Shown here: positions 1-12,853 of the stretch, one piece after another | Layout of the letters: every line of letters begins with the position of its first letter | Position numbering within the stretch: position 1 is the stretch's first letter | From: Mugil cephalus | Taxonomy: Eukaryota > Chordata > Actinopteri > Mugiliformes > Mugilidae | NCBI RefSeq assembly: GCF_022458985.1 | Contig: NC_061773.1 | Coordinates: 18,200,001-18,264,000 of the forward strand | Length of the DNA stretch: 64,000 nt | Reading direction: 5' to 3' | Notes under the pieces: model-generated | What the model was told of the DNA's origin: nothing | Databases searched by the model: none | The model's input: only the letters and a program-made list of their open reading frames with translations | Position numbers and translations under genes: made by a program

Positions 1-3000
1 ACTGACCAGTGCAGCTTTAATTCCCTAGGGCTTTTCCAGAGTTGGAAAGAGTATGAATTGAGGGCACTGAGTCTAACACATGTAGCGACAAAGTTTCCTT
101 AACAATGCAACTGCACATCAGTGTTTCACTCACGCACATATGCCCAGGGCAGTTTTGATGGGGGTAATTGGATGAATTTCCCCGCTTAAGCCAACAGATG
201 TTCCTACCCAGTCACAGCTGTTAGCTTTATTGGGCAACACATTACTTAGAGGAGACCTCAGCACTGTTATCCCGATAGAAAAATGATGCAAATTCACACA
301 TCCTCTGCTTCAGTAGACTGTGAAGGATAAAGAAAGCGTATTTGTGGTTGGCATTTGTCACAGCCTGGACAGCTATGCCTTTGATTTTGGTGACATTTGT
401 TGCACACATGGAGCTGGAAGTGTCCTTCTAGGTTTGGATCTGTCAGTTGTAACAGGGCAGGAAGCTGTTCTGGCTTCTTCTCACACTTCTTTCTCAAACT
501 CCAGCCACAGGACTACTGGGACATGGTTGGCTTCATTAGAGGCCCATCACATACTGTGGACTTTAAGGAAGGAAGTGTGTCCCCCAGTAACAAGGAAGTA
601 ACGGCCCTTCACTACAGCCGTGGATGAGAGTTGACAGTCTATATGCCTGGAAGAACTGCACCCATCTGAAATCGAATTACCAACACCCCTGCTTCTCTGT
701 GCAACAAACAGGATTTGGTTTGTGGGCACTCCATCTTAGAAAGTTCATCTTTAGCCCATTATCATTTCTTGCCTAAAGCTGGCCTATTTCCTATTTCCTG
801 GTGTAATACAGTTTTTCCCTTTAACATATTTTTTTGTTACAGTTTTTATGTCTGTGCCTTATGCTGCTCAAGAGAGACCAAGGTCTTAAGATATAATTTT
901 GCTTACAATGAATATATTCAATTGAACAAATGGAAATACATTACATTATTTAAAAGGGTCCAAACAATTCATAAATATTTGAATGCACTCTAAACAACTA
1001 AATAAATTATTATTATATTACTAAAAACATGGCAAAATATGAGGCAAAACATCTGTTTTTATAGCCAATGTGACTCCAGTACGGACCACTATAAAATTAC
1101 AAGACATGTGTCACTGCTCCTTGTCTTTGAGACACACCAATAGACCAATCAAGTAGACAAACTAGTTCTATGATCCCACACCTAGCATTAACATAGACTA
1201 GTATTACATTGGAATGGATTTGTTTCTGACACAAACAGGCTGTCACGGTTGAATGCCACACAAAATTCCAAGCTGTATCTCCGTAATCAGAAGCTTCCAG
1301 TCCGTGGAAGGGACTGAAATGAGTTACGGTCTAAGCCCCAGAAGCTGAAGACATGGTTAAATTAGCTTTATGACAGTGACAACATGTAGAATTATTCTGT
1401 CATAAAGCTGTCCCCTACTACAGTCAGGTCGTGCAGTAAGATAAATGTAAAGTCCATGCTATAGCATGTGTAAATCTTGATTATTATATTGATTACGACT
1501 TGTTTGCACAGGTTTGTGAACGTTAAGATAAAAATTCTCACAAAATGGATATTAACTACACACCATCTTCAAATAAAACCAAGACCAACAACAAATATAC
1601 TGACATTCAAGATCAATATTTAAATTGAAGCAGAAAATTTCAAAGCCTCTATGGTGATGTAGCCTAAAGAATACAGAATATAAATAAGCACAAAAGCATA
1701 GGTTATCTGTGAACTCTGACCCCACTGCTCTATATGTTCTTGGTCTTGTAGTTCTGGTGAATCTGCCTCGACACACCGTTACCTTACAAATCACATTTTG
1801 TATTGGGATGTGTAAGAAAACGAACAGACATCCTCTCAGAACATTGAATGTAATAGGGAGTCCATGCATATATTTGGTTTGTGAGTAAACACGGCAGGTG
1901 GGAGCTTTGGATTTATTGGCTGTAATAAAGGCAGTGTTTTAATTGGCTCACATAAAGAACAACATTTTGTGAGAGCACAGTGAGTTTGAACCCACAAATG
2001 AGGCAGAACAGACCTCTGCTCTTGTGTTTTGTTTACCTTTGTTCATAGGCTCGGGGAAAAGAAATGTGGAGCTGTCCATGGTGCTGAACCTGCAGCTGCT
2101 GAAAACCAAAGTTTTGTTGTGGCATTTTCAATGCGAATAAGAAACTTTATGAGCAAAAATGAATCACTTGATAAACACTAAGAAATTCATCAATGCAGAA
2201 TTAATGCGTTCATTCAAGGAGAAATCCCTCTTCTATTGTCTTCACCTTCATTAGTCTCACAACAGGCTGTCTTTGCGAGTTATACTTACTTTTTTTTTTT
2301 TTTTTTACTGAGGGCAATTCACCAACATCGAGTTTCTAAACTGGAAAAATAATCACGAGTAGCAAGAAATTACAATATAAGAGAAATAACATTTGAAATA
2401 GAACAGATAAACGTCTATCTCTGCTTTCTAAACCTCCAAAAGAGATGGACTAATCTGCCATATTAGCAAAAAGCTATTAAAATAAGATGATAGGACCCAG
2501 AACAATAATGCAGCAGAAAATACAAGCGATAAATGTAAATGTTTTGTGCGTTTCACTGTTCTGAACTAAACAGGTCTGCAGTCATGTTAGCTGCTATATG
2601 AGGCTGTACTACACCACAGTGTTGCGCTGAGATTAATGCTAGCATTAGCTGCTGATAGACTCAAAATGACTGACAGCTGCTAACATTTTGTAATTATTAA
2701 TAAACACAGAGGCTGAGGCTTAGTATTTATCCTTCTGCTCTTCGAACAGCAATATATATACAACATAATCGTACTGGATGTACAATGTTACTCTAAAAAG
2801 TAAGAACGTTATCAAAGATATCAGAGATTACATTTCACAATTGCAGGCCATTTTCCAAAGAGTCCAAATTTATTCGTGAAGTTTCTTCCTCAGATACTTT
2901 TGTGGTGACATTAGACAAGTCCAGAAATATTGAAATGGTATTTATTTATTTGATTTAATTTATCAGTGTTTCATCTAAATGTAATTTCATGGTAGAATTA

Positions 3001-6000
3001 AGTTGTTTTTTGTCTGTCTGGCAGCATGAGGAAATAAAGTCTCATTTTCACTAGTGGTTAATGCACCACGTTGTCTAGCATTAGTCTGCAGTAAGCACCC
3101 ACACTTACAGTAACCATTATAGGACGTAAGGCAAACAGTGGTGTGCTAGATGAGCTGCAACCTCATACTGGTATGCAAAAATAAAACGTGCCCCAGAATG
3201 ACACATCACTAGATTAGAACTGAAAAAAATAAAAATGCTGGTCTGATTTAGATATTCGAGATTTTCCTCCTATCTCATTATACACTGTATAATATGAAAC
3301 TGTTACACATTTAACAACTGCACTAAGCACCACAAAATATTTAAATTTAGATCTTTATTACTGAGTAGAATAATTAGCAGAAACGCTATGTGCAAATGAA
3401 GCTCAGCCTTCTTCAGTTTAGCACCTGATTTATTCATTTAAAACTCATTATGCAAGTGAAAATTTTCAGTTAGAATCCCCAAGAGAAAATCTGTATGAAT
3501 TTGAGGTATAACATGCAGGATAGTTTAGAGGTTGCTCGCTTTTGTAGTCTGACTTTTAGTTCAGAATCTCGCCATGAATTCCATGGCACGTTGAGCACAA
3601 AACACAACCTTTTTTGTTGTTGTTGTTGCTGTTATTGTTTTCAACATCACTGATGAGAATTACATTAGATTGGATCACATAAACAAAACCCTTTCATCAC
3701 ACAGATCGGGAAAAATAATTTTGTTTTGGATTTTTTTAAGTAATAATGATGCACAGTGAAACAGTTTAAATGAGCAACCTCAATGATACTTGCACAATAT
3801 AGACCTGAAATAGTTTTTGTCTTGCCCTTCCGGCAGTAACAACACAAACTTCTCAGTGCTTGTGAGATAGATGCCTACAGTCTCTTCTTTCACCACTCGC
3901 CAATGAGGAAAAGCCACACTGCTGGTAATCCAGCAGCCCTGACATTTCTCTGAATGCCGACTTTTATTATGGAGCATCAGGCACTTTTCTAGGACACCTC
4001 AGCTATAAGCACCACTATACTCATAGTTGCTGTTAGCTAATCCGTCTTTGTGTCGATGGTTGCTCCCATCTTTAGCTCTGACAAATGATCATTGCCAGCT
4101 GATGTACTGATCCTGGGAATGGTGACACAGACCGAATGTAACAGATGTTCTCTTATCACATTGGGTAACTTGTTATATCTGACCTATTTCCTCTAGTGCA
4201 GAGCCACTGACACGGACAGAAGAACTTAAATTCACACTTTGTACTAAATTCACATCCAGAGTCAACAAACAGAACCCTTGCACGTCAGGTTTCAACTTTA
4301 ACTGTGTTTGTCTGGCTCATTAGCTGCTAAACACTCTGCTGTGTTTGTCTGCATACTGTTTGCTTCTGGGACAGTAGTTTACAATTAATGTTGTTCTTCT
4401 TCTTCTACCTGTTGCATCTGCAGACAACATTTAGCAAAGAGCTGAGAGGGAACAAAACAATTAAGTCAAATCAAAATAATGAACTGAAAGTGGCTATTGA
4501 TTAGTGTAGTTATAACAAATTGTTAGAGTGCCCACATTTGTAAACCAATGTTCATATTCTACATCCACAGTGTGATGCACTTGAGATGAAGTCATGTCCA
4601 GCAGATTTAAACCTTTGACAGACAGACAATCCCAATTATTACTCAAAAAAAAAGAAACCCTTGCTTTCTTAAACAAATCTCCACTATTATCTCCTGAGTA
4701 GTCTTTGTCATAACGCAGAACTGTCATGCACTTGTCCTGTTGTACTACAGAGATGATAAGCAAGCTAAAAGTAAAGCTATGCTTCTCCTTCCCAGCAAGC
4801 CCATATAATGAGACCAAGGAACTCCTGTGGCAGCTCCAAGTAGGCAAAGAGAATCATATTGTCAGGAAAAGCAAAAAAAAATGTGGAGGTCGAAAACTGC
4901 ATTTTGTTTTATCGTTTCTTTTTTTTTTCTTTGATGGTGCAAAAGAGGAACAGGCAGGCAGATGAACATAAACTCCCAGCTCTCTGTAACATATCAGCAG
5001 CCAGACGCACAAACTGCTCAACGCATCTTAGAATTGAGAAGGAGAACAGGTTGCACTGCCAGCTGTAGACGCCTGCTGTTTTGTATAGATTTAGTTAAAA
5101 AAAAAAAAAAAAACTTTGTTTAGTTTTGTCTCTTCTTTTGAGAAGGAACTGTGACAAAAATCTGTTTTGGGTGGAGCAGAAATAGTGGTAGGATAGTTTT
5201 ATGTGAGTAAAGATGCCAAAAGTTGAGAGGGTTTATTGCAGGGCTGCTGCATTAGACTTCACTTGTTGTATCTTGTGTGCCTAATAAATAAACAGGACAC
5301 ACAGCCTTCTTTGTAATATGGACACAGTAATGCGTAGTTAATGAGAGAGAGGCTGCTGCAAGGAATATTACCACACTATTTCATCATTTTCACACACTGC
5401 AGCAATTCTGAAACTGCGTCAGTATTGTTAAATTCTAAGTGTTTAAATCTCATTATCTAATTTAAAGTGTAGTATTTTCAAGGTATTTTGAGGAATTCTT
5501 GGGGGGTAATCTGTGCAATGAAGAAGAAATGCTGTATGTAGCTTATAATACACATTTGTCTAGGACGTGGAATGAGTCTTTTTTTCTCCACATCCTAATG
5601 TAAAGTTGGTTAACAGACACAAAAACATATTAGCATTCATGACAAAATGTAAATTTGTGTATAACATTGATCTGTTGTGGTCGCCACCGACCGACCTCCA
5701 GTTCTGTGCCGTAGCTGCTAACTACTGCGCTGCTCTCACCTGCTACTTGGCGTTGACGTCTGGTGTTCCTGGTAGAACACCAGATAGGAAATATGGCATT
5801 ATATTATTTTATATATTACATATTATTTTATTAAGAACTGGTCACTGAATATTTGGCAGCCACATGCCAGAGTAAAGAAAACCAGTGTAAATTAGCTGGG
5901 ACTGTACCTTCCACATGTATTACCCAGTGAATCTGTATATTATAATTACAGCATGTGACATTAAGTTATATGTTTGAAGCACATTTTAATTTTAAAGTTG

Positions 6001-6042
6001 CATTACCGTCTAGAAGCTTTATGCAAGGCCAGCCTAGCTACT
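1..6042. other. Intergenic, no gene seen
   Basis: AT-rich sequence. The longest open frames are about 60-120 codons, lack recognisable domains and are not joined by convincing splice sites. It contains several homopolymer runs (for example T near 2290-2306 and A near 5098-5113). A perfect 10-bp hairpin sits at 5759-5784, with arms TCTGGTGTTC and GAACACCAGA and a 6-base loop; its meaning is unknown. Confidence 0.6.
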
Positions 6043-6825
6043 TACAGAGGGTGTGCGAGTGACGTCACCGGCAGCAAGTCTCCATGGTTACGGCCACTGA
6101 GTGGCAAAAGGTGACAGTTGAATATGTAGATTAGCAGCATTAGTTTCAATCATAGGCTTTAATAGCGTCTAAATTGTGAAATTGATTTTAAAAATATATA
6201 TATTTTTGTGCGATTGACTGTACCAACAGATTTGAAAAGCAGTCGGAGATATATTTTTACAGATATCTCCGACTCCCAAAGAAATCAAAAGTAAATGGAA
6301 GCATTAGAAGAAACAACTGGAATTCAGACACTGAAACCTGCTGTTGTGGTTCACATTTAGTGTCCGGTAATATCAATTTATGATCTATTTTTTTTTATGA
6401 AAGTCATACCTTAAGTTACGTTCTAGTGTCAGATAAGTTTGCCATTGTTGTTGTTGTAGTTACGGCCGTCACTCCCAACAATAAATAACAATAAACTGAA
6501 TATTTGCGATCACTCCTCGTCATCCTTTTAACGTCCGATCGGATGCTAACGGCTAACGTCACTTCTCAGTAAAGCGCTTAGCATTAGCATCTTTTATTTA
6601 GCTACATGTATCTTAACTGAAATGACCTAAAACTTACTGAAACTGAGGCTAGTCCACTTTCCAAATCCATACTAGTCCGTATGGATCATTGTCGAGTCCA
6701 GTTGTCCTTTATTTGATCTGATAATCCACGTTTTTCTCGCTGTTTGTACTGATACATTCCACCATGTTTTTGCCACTCACGGGGGCGTGGCCTCGGGCGG
6801 CAGTGACGTCAATGCATACCCTGTA
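6043..6825 (+). mobile_element. THAP-domain DNA transposon relic, copy A
   Basis: About 780 bp bounded by imperfect inverted ends. Left and right ends share the order TACAG-GGT-TGC, then TGACGTCA, then an inner GAGTGGCAAAA (6099-6109, inverted at 6768-6778). A THAP zinc-finger reading frame lies at 6207-6366. A second, shorter copy with the same ends lies at 18822-19214. THAP domains are known from P-element and Kolobok transposases and from vertebrate THAP proteins. I could not find a convincing target-site duplication, so the superfamily is not assigned. No catalytic domain is visible, so this copy is non-autonomous or a remnant. Confidence 0.7.
6207..6366 (+). pseudogene. THAP zinc-finger exon of the transposon relic
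   Basis: Reading from 6207 gives C-A-I-D-C (C-x3-C), then R-L-P-K, a conserved W at 6318 and C-G-S-H followed by L-V-S-G at 6345-6368. The spacing of about 41 residues between the second and third zinc ligands fits the C2CH THAP pattern, which is a sequence-specific DNA-binding fold. A donor-like G|GTAATA follows V-S-G, where a THAP-encoding exon could end. No start methionine is apparent before the first cysteine, and no transposase exon follows. Copy B keeps the first half, but the first cysteine has become phenylalanine. Confidence 0.7.
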
Positions 6826-9484
6826 TATGGCTTACTAACCTCAATGATCTATAGCGTACATAACACATCACATACATGTTATGCTACTTTGTCTTCTCCC
6901 GTTCTATATCAATGCATAGAAAAAGCGTTTTACTAAAATACTGCCTGTTGTTGGAAATGATGTTAATAACAGTGAGACTGAAAACATTTTGAAGTCTTCC
7001 TAAAGCGAAGGCAAACCTTTGGTGACCTCGTTGCTGAGCAAGTATTATCAATCCACTTCTTAAACAGCCTCAAGCTTTCTCCTTAATAGTACAAACACTG
7101 AATAAAACCAGATGATTCATGAATCAAACACAAACAAATACTCCACAATTACCCTGAGAATAACTGTGGACAAACCTACCAAATAAGCTACTACTTTTGC
7201 TGTTTTAATGTTTTCATGCTGACCCAAAACAATTGATCCCGCACCATCTAGCTTTACACCCCATAATAGTGTATACCATATTCTCCCACATTCTCAGAAA
7301 AGCAGTGCAAAGAGAATTGCAATGAAACAAACAAGAAACACTAAAGCAAAGGTCTCAAGAGAGCACTGCTGATTTCATAGCCTAATAAATAATCATGCAC
7401 GCAGCCAGGAAACTAAATGTTAGTTTAACAATAATGATGTTCTTCCCGTTGAAATATATTTCAGTTGACAAGGGAAAACATAGCAGAGACAAATATTCTC
7501 AATTTTTTTTCCAGCCAGTGTGTACAAACGTGTTAGCCCGCACAGTCCCATCCCTGTTACATTATCACTATCTAGCTATCTAGAAGCAAGGTAAACAATT
7601 AAAGTAACAAAGTGTGCAGAAGATAACTAGCCAAATAGCTAACACAGACTGGTTTGTTCGCCACCTCTTTTTTAATGTACTCAATCTTATCAAGATGATC
7701 TTAATGGGTTCCTAGACTCCCCAGTAGCCTTACGCCAATCATCATCATTTCTCATGACATGTTGTTGAGCGAGACAGCCATCCCATTGTTAGCTTCTGCT
7801 TATCGTAAGTTCTGCTCTCTAGCTCGCCTCATGTACAAGGTCTGGCAGCAAACATGTCAGTGATTTTTATTTTTCTGCCTGCAATTTCTCCGTGGCTCTC
7901 TCGAGTTTTGACTTATGTTCTTTAATGACGGTGGGTTGAAAATGGGCCGGGTTTTAAAGATATGATGCGCTGATCTACCTGTGAAAACTTAAAAAAAGAA
8001 AAGAAAAAGAAAAATAGTCCATCATTCCCAGTCTGCCAGATGGCCGGTCCGGCGCCCATCGACTCTTGATGATTGACAGGTAGTTTTTCAGAGGGAGATA
8101 AGAGGTGAGACTGTGGGAAGCAAGGTGTCAGTGGAGCTGGAACATTAAGTCCAACAGGAGCGACGGAGGCAACGCTGCCAATACATCACCCGCAGCAAAA
8201 TGCAGCTGGAGTGTCGCTCTGTCCTGCTGTGCAGTTGAATAGGTGATGCTCATCACCAATTACTGTGAAACCATCTGGTGTCATCTGCACTCTGAAGATA
8301 ATTCCAGCTGACTGCGTACACAATGTTTAAAATGTTTAGTTGTTGTCGCTCTAGCTGTAAATGAGGGACCCAGGAGATCATTAATAAAATGCACTCACTG
8401 TGAAACCGGTGACCCATATACAGTAAGACATAGAGTATAACTGCATGCAGCCTTTTTTAAGTTAACAGATTATATTCAGCAAAGCAGTCGCCCTGAATTA
8501 TAGCTTCCACCTCTACTTAAATGATCTGACCACACTGTGACATTCATTGCTGATCTTAAGGGCTTAATGAAGCGTTTTCCCTCCTTTTATGTTGTGCTCT
8601 CAGTTAGTAATATGAGGGCCTGACATTATGCTATACTACAGTACGTAGCAGCAAATACGTACACCACAAGGCCTCTATCATAATTATACTGAACTGGCAG
8701 TTATGTGTCATTCAGAGAGATGATGGGTCTCAGGCAAGATCATGTTGCATTCTTATATTGAATATTTTCAGTTTTAGGATAATACTTTACCACATAGTGT
8801 AAAGGAAAATGTTTTATCACACTACACCTTACATCATAAACCTCCTGCTCAACATACAGTCCTGATTAGACATACAGTACGTCTGGACTGTGTGTGACCC
8901 TTATACTTGTACTTGTAAGTTGAGCTGTTGCTATGATGTTTGCTACATTCATATTTGTTTTACTTGCCTGGGCTATGGCTCCATTTAGGTGGACAACATG
9001 TTATCTTGTTAAAGGTGTGGCAGAGGCGCAAGAAAGGAGTGTGACCTTCAGCAGGTGGGGTGTAAGATGGTGTCCTTGATGATTTGTTTGTACTGTTAGC
9101 CCATATGAAGATGCTAGAAAAAAATCATTGACTGTATACTATAATAAACATGTTGGTCTATGTCTATGGGGATTTGCTCCCTTTAGAGCCAGTTTTTTGC
9201 ATCATCGCTCAGACCTGGGGGTTGCCGCTTGGAAAAAACACATTGAAAGACCACAGTGTTCTGATTTTTAATTTCTCAACAGAAATTACAGAAATATTAC
9301 GATATATTAATGATAAAAAAGAAGAATGTCACATGTTTATGAGTACCTGAAAAAATCTGTTAATGACTGAGTGGTTACCCTGTCAAAGGTATCTCATTAG
9401 AATAGAAATATAGGGTGGATTTAATATGAATTACGGCGTCTTTCTACAGCAACATTTTTGCGGATATAGAGAAGAAACTTCCTT
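6826..9484. other. Intergenic, no gene seen
   Basis: No open frame above about 66 codons and none with recognisable similarity. No mobile element recognised. Confidence 0.5.
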
Positions 9485-9512
9485 TATGTATATATATATA
9501 TATATATGTATA

Positions 9513-9557
<45 letters not shown>

Positions 9558-9622
9558 GTATATATATATATATATATGTGTATGTATATATATGTATATA
9601 TATATATATGTATGTATATATA
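9485..9622. repeat. TA/TATG microsatellite
   Basis: About 138 bp of alternating TA interrupted by TATG and TGTA units. The open frames of 65-148 codons across it on both strands (strings of Y, I, T, H and M) are produced by the repeat and are not genes. Confidence 0.95.
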
Positions 9623-12402
9623 ATGAGTCCAATCCAGGGAAATGAGGAACACTAATTGTGATGTCATCATATTTGAGGGGGAGAGGGTAAAGCCAGAGTG
9701 TGGGGCCAAATGTTGATGAGAAGAAGCTGGAGATCTGTAAAAGATTAAGGCTGGAACTGGATGTGAAGACTAGAGGTGATTGTAGGATGGATGGTAGGAA
9801 GCAACATCCGACCGCAGCAGAGGTCAACTCAGCATCATTTGCCATGTAGACTATATATGAACTCAAATACCAGGAATGAGTTTGCTGCATTTAACCCATG
9901 CACGGGTTACATGGAGTGTACATGGTGGAGGGAGTGAGCAGCCACGGAAAGCAGCCAGTCAGTCTGGGGGATTGTAGATACCTGCTCAAGGTAATTTCTT
10001 ACAGTATCTGTGGCAAGTCTGTTCCCCCAAGAGCAGTACTGAATCTCCATGGAGACAAAGACATCCCTCCAGACATTTGTGGACAGCTGTAGTAATCAAG
10101 ACTCCAGACAAAACACAGAGATCTGACTCTATTAGGAAGGAGCCGCCGCTATTTTTACTGGCCGTTGAATTATACTTCTTTCGTTGGCAGGGGTTTGTTT
10201 TGCTGTCCTCCCCCACTGTCTTTGCTATGTTGTAATTATTATGCAAATTGCAATCACGGGGACTGAGGAGTTTCAGGTTTTCATTAGTTTTGGAGATGAG
10301 TGCTAATTTTAAAGGGGAGGAAGTCTCATATATCTAATCTTGTGTATTGATGGATCACTGCTGCCTTTTATAAACGCAGACGTGGGCAGAGAACGTCGCT
10401 TTTTCGCCACACTATTTATTTGGCTTTGATGACGCGGCAGCTAGTAATTGTCGTTGTCAGGTCAATGGTCAAAGGAGCTGTAATGCTTTCGTAAAAGAGA
10501 GTTCGTCCACTGTTTGTACATAATTATTGTTGTTGTCCACTTCAACAAGAGGTGGGAGGAGAACAAACACACCGGGCCCTTTGACGGGTCGCCATCTTTA
10601 TCCTTCCGTTTGCGCTGTCTCTCACCATCCATCAGGCGTTACCATGACTCCCACTGCTGTCTCTTGTTCCCAGTGCGCTGGCTGGCACCTATGCTTGAAA
10701 GACATTCTTTTTTAATTACACTCTGTGTTTTGCGGCTATCTCCTCTCCCAGAGGACTTGTTGGAAAACTGTCAAAGTGAGCCAGCTTCAGGCTGAGGCAT
10801 TTAAAACAAGACTCAATGTGTCCAAGTATCTGTTGATTTATGTGGTCCTACCGATTACACAAATATTTCATTTCATTAGCTCTATACTTCTCTCCAAACA
10901 GTCATCTCCCTAATGTATGAACAGCAATAAAATAACCCTTTTCCTTCATTTGCCTTATTACTCCGGAAAGAAAATTAGTCTTTAGTCCTAGCTAACCAAT
11001 TTACAGTGTGGTAGCCTCATTTTTCTAAGCTACAGCTAAATTACTAAACTAGGAAAAATCATTAGAAAATGATAAATTGAAGTAAATGTAGTCGTTAAAA
11101 GAATCTAGATGGAGTTGCTAATAAGGAAACTTGTAACAATTTTGTCTTCCATCTAAATGAGATAACACGGGGTCACGGTTTGGTTTCAGATACTCTTCAG
11201 GCTGCACGGGGCAGCTGTCAGAGAGAATCAAACTGGAAATTTAGCTTTTCATCAAGAAGAAAACTCGCTGTCATGTCTGCTTAAACCATTTGTCTATTAC
11301 ATCACCTGAATAAAGAAGAAGGCTTCGTTATGTCACATACCACATAAACTGAAGCACGCAGATTTTCAATTTTCTTTATTTAATTAGGTGAGTTGTGAGC
11401 CAGCTTTCTAACCACAGGATGTCATGATACAGTGGTCCAGAACCCCCACCCACTGCCTTTTCTTGCAGAGAATGGCTTAATGTTTCTCAGCTAATATGTA
11501 ACTCTGCATGATAATAATCAGGTGAAATGAATCACTCACTGACTCTCCGCTCTGCCGTGTTTAACAGTTGGAAACAGACTATGTGGGTTGGTGAGATCAT
11601 CCCAACTGTAAGCTTTGTGGACACGCACGCAAACTAATTGACAGGAAACATAATGACTGCCCTGCAGTGACTCACTTTGTTCTTTTTAGCCCAAAATAAT
11701 TTGATGCTAAAATGTGAGTGGATGGATCTGGTCAAAGATGATGATGACCATGTGGTAATCGAGCCTTCTTTTTTTTTTTTTATCCATTAGCAAATCTAAC
11801 CTAAACCACAAGATCAGAAATAAAATGCAAAAAAACCCCACAAAGTTTGAACCCTTTTGTCCCCTCTCAAAACTGCAGTGATGACATTAGCGGTCAGTGA
11901 TTAATTGCATTTGTTGGTTGATAGACATTTTGGTTGACACTAAATTGATGCAGGGGATTTGGTTATGTTTTAGTGTTTGGCTAATTGACTAATAATTCAT
12001 TCGTTTGTTTAGTTGTCCATGTATTTGTTGATGCAAACACCTAAAGACAAAAAGATTCTACTAAAGGTTTCTCTAGTGAAAATGTTTGTGACATTTTCTG
12101 TGAACTTGAGGCTTCAGATGATGCTCATGTTCAGAGGATGTCACCACTGCCCCTCCACATGACGCTTGCTACTGCTAAGCTGCTAGTGAGGATACAAGTG
12201 AGCCCTTCTCGTTCGGTTTGTGTGAAGGCACAGTTAAAGCTACTGGTGAAGTGTGATAACCAGAACTTTTCTCTGGGCTCCACTGTGTACAGCATAAAAT
12301 CAGATCACAGTCATTCACAGAATGATAGAAAAATATTAAACCTATCCTGACTTATTCATTAAAACAATCATTCATTTAGCACTATGTGTAAACATACACC
12401 CC
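9623..12402. other. Intergenic, possible conserved non-coding DNA near 10.14-10.56 kb
   Basis: No gene is supported. The stretch 10141-10560 is less AT-rich than its surroundings and contains a perfect POU octamer ATGCAAAT at 10241-10248, next to TAATTATT. This makes it a candidate regulatory element, but only conservation data could show that. Confidence 0.35.
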
Positions 12403-12853
12403 CAGGGGGTCCGCAGAGGTACTGCAGAGGGTTTGCAAAATCTTTGGTTGATTAGACATTTTTATGTATATACATGTATTTTTATTTTTTAATTTTAACC
12501 TGAATTTCCCCCCACAAATTTGAATTTCTTTAAGCACAAATTAATTTTTTTTCATCTAGGCCAATTGCAGGGAACCCGCAATTCAGTCTCCAGGTGAAAT
12601 CCCAGACACTATGTTTAAAGTTGAAACTTGAATCTGCCAATGATTTTCTTTTGCGTCACCCTACTGTTGCACATGTTTGAAATTAAGAAAATTAATATTT
12701 GTAGCTGTGTCTTATTTGAATAGTCTAATTCTGAATGGAAAACGATAATAATAATGTATGTTCATAAATAGCACTAGGTCAAGTTTGATATAGAATAGGT
12801 AGGGGGTACTACAGTTTGGAGATCCTTGGCCTTAAAAACGTTGAAGACCCCTG
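12403..12853 (-). mobile_element. Short hAT-like element, copy 1
   Basis: About 450 bp. The right end reads GTTGAAGACCCCTG, which inverted is CAGGGGTCTTCAAC. The left end begins CAGGGGGTCC. The inner sequence next to the right end is clearly homologous, in opposite orientation, to the element at 39603 (shared ACCCCCTACCTA and CCTAGTGCT motifs). It has no coding capacity. I see no 8-bp target duplication at these boundaries, so either the ends are off by a few bases or the duplication has decayed. Confidence 0.6.

Noticed and set aside
294..497. 67-codon minus-strand frame with C-x2-C-like pairs
   Set aside because: Cysteine spacing superficially resembles a zinc finger, but the frame is short, overlaps open frames on the other strand, and has no splice context or family match.
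6242..6273. Apparent compensatory change in an 11-bp hairpin shared by the THAP copies (6242-6273 and 19006-19037)
   Set aside because: The differences fall at CpG sites and are explained by CpG decay (CG to TA or CA). One pair is also broken in copy B, so there is no evidence for a selected structure.
9431..9890. Open frames of 92-148 codons on the minus strand and 65 on the plus strand over the TA repeat
   Set aside because: They are translations of the microsatellite and contain only Y, I, T, H and M strings. No gene.
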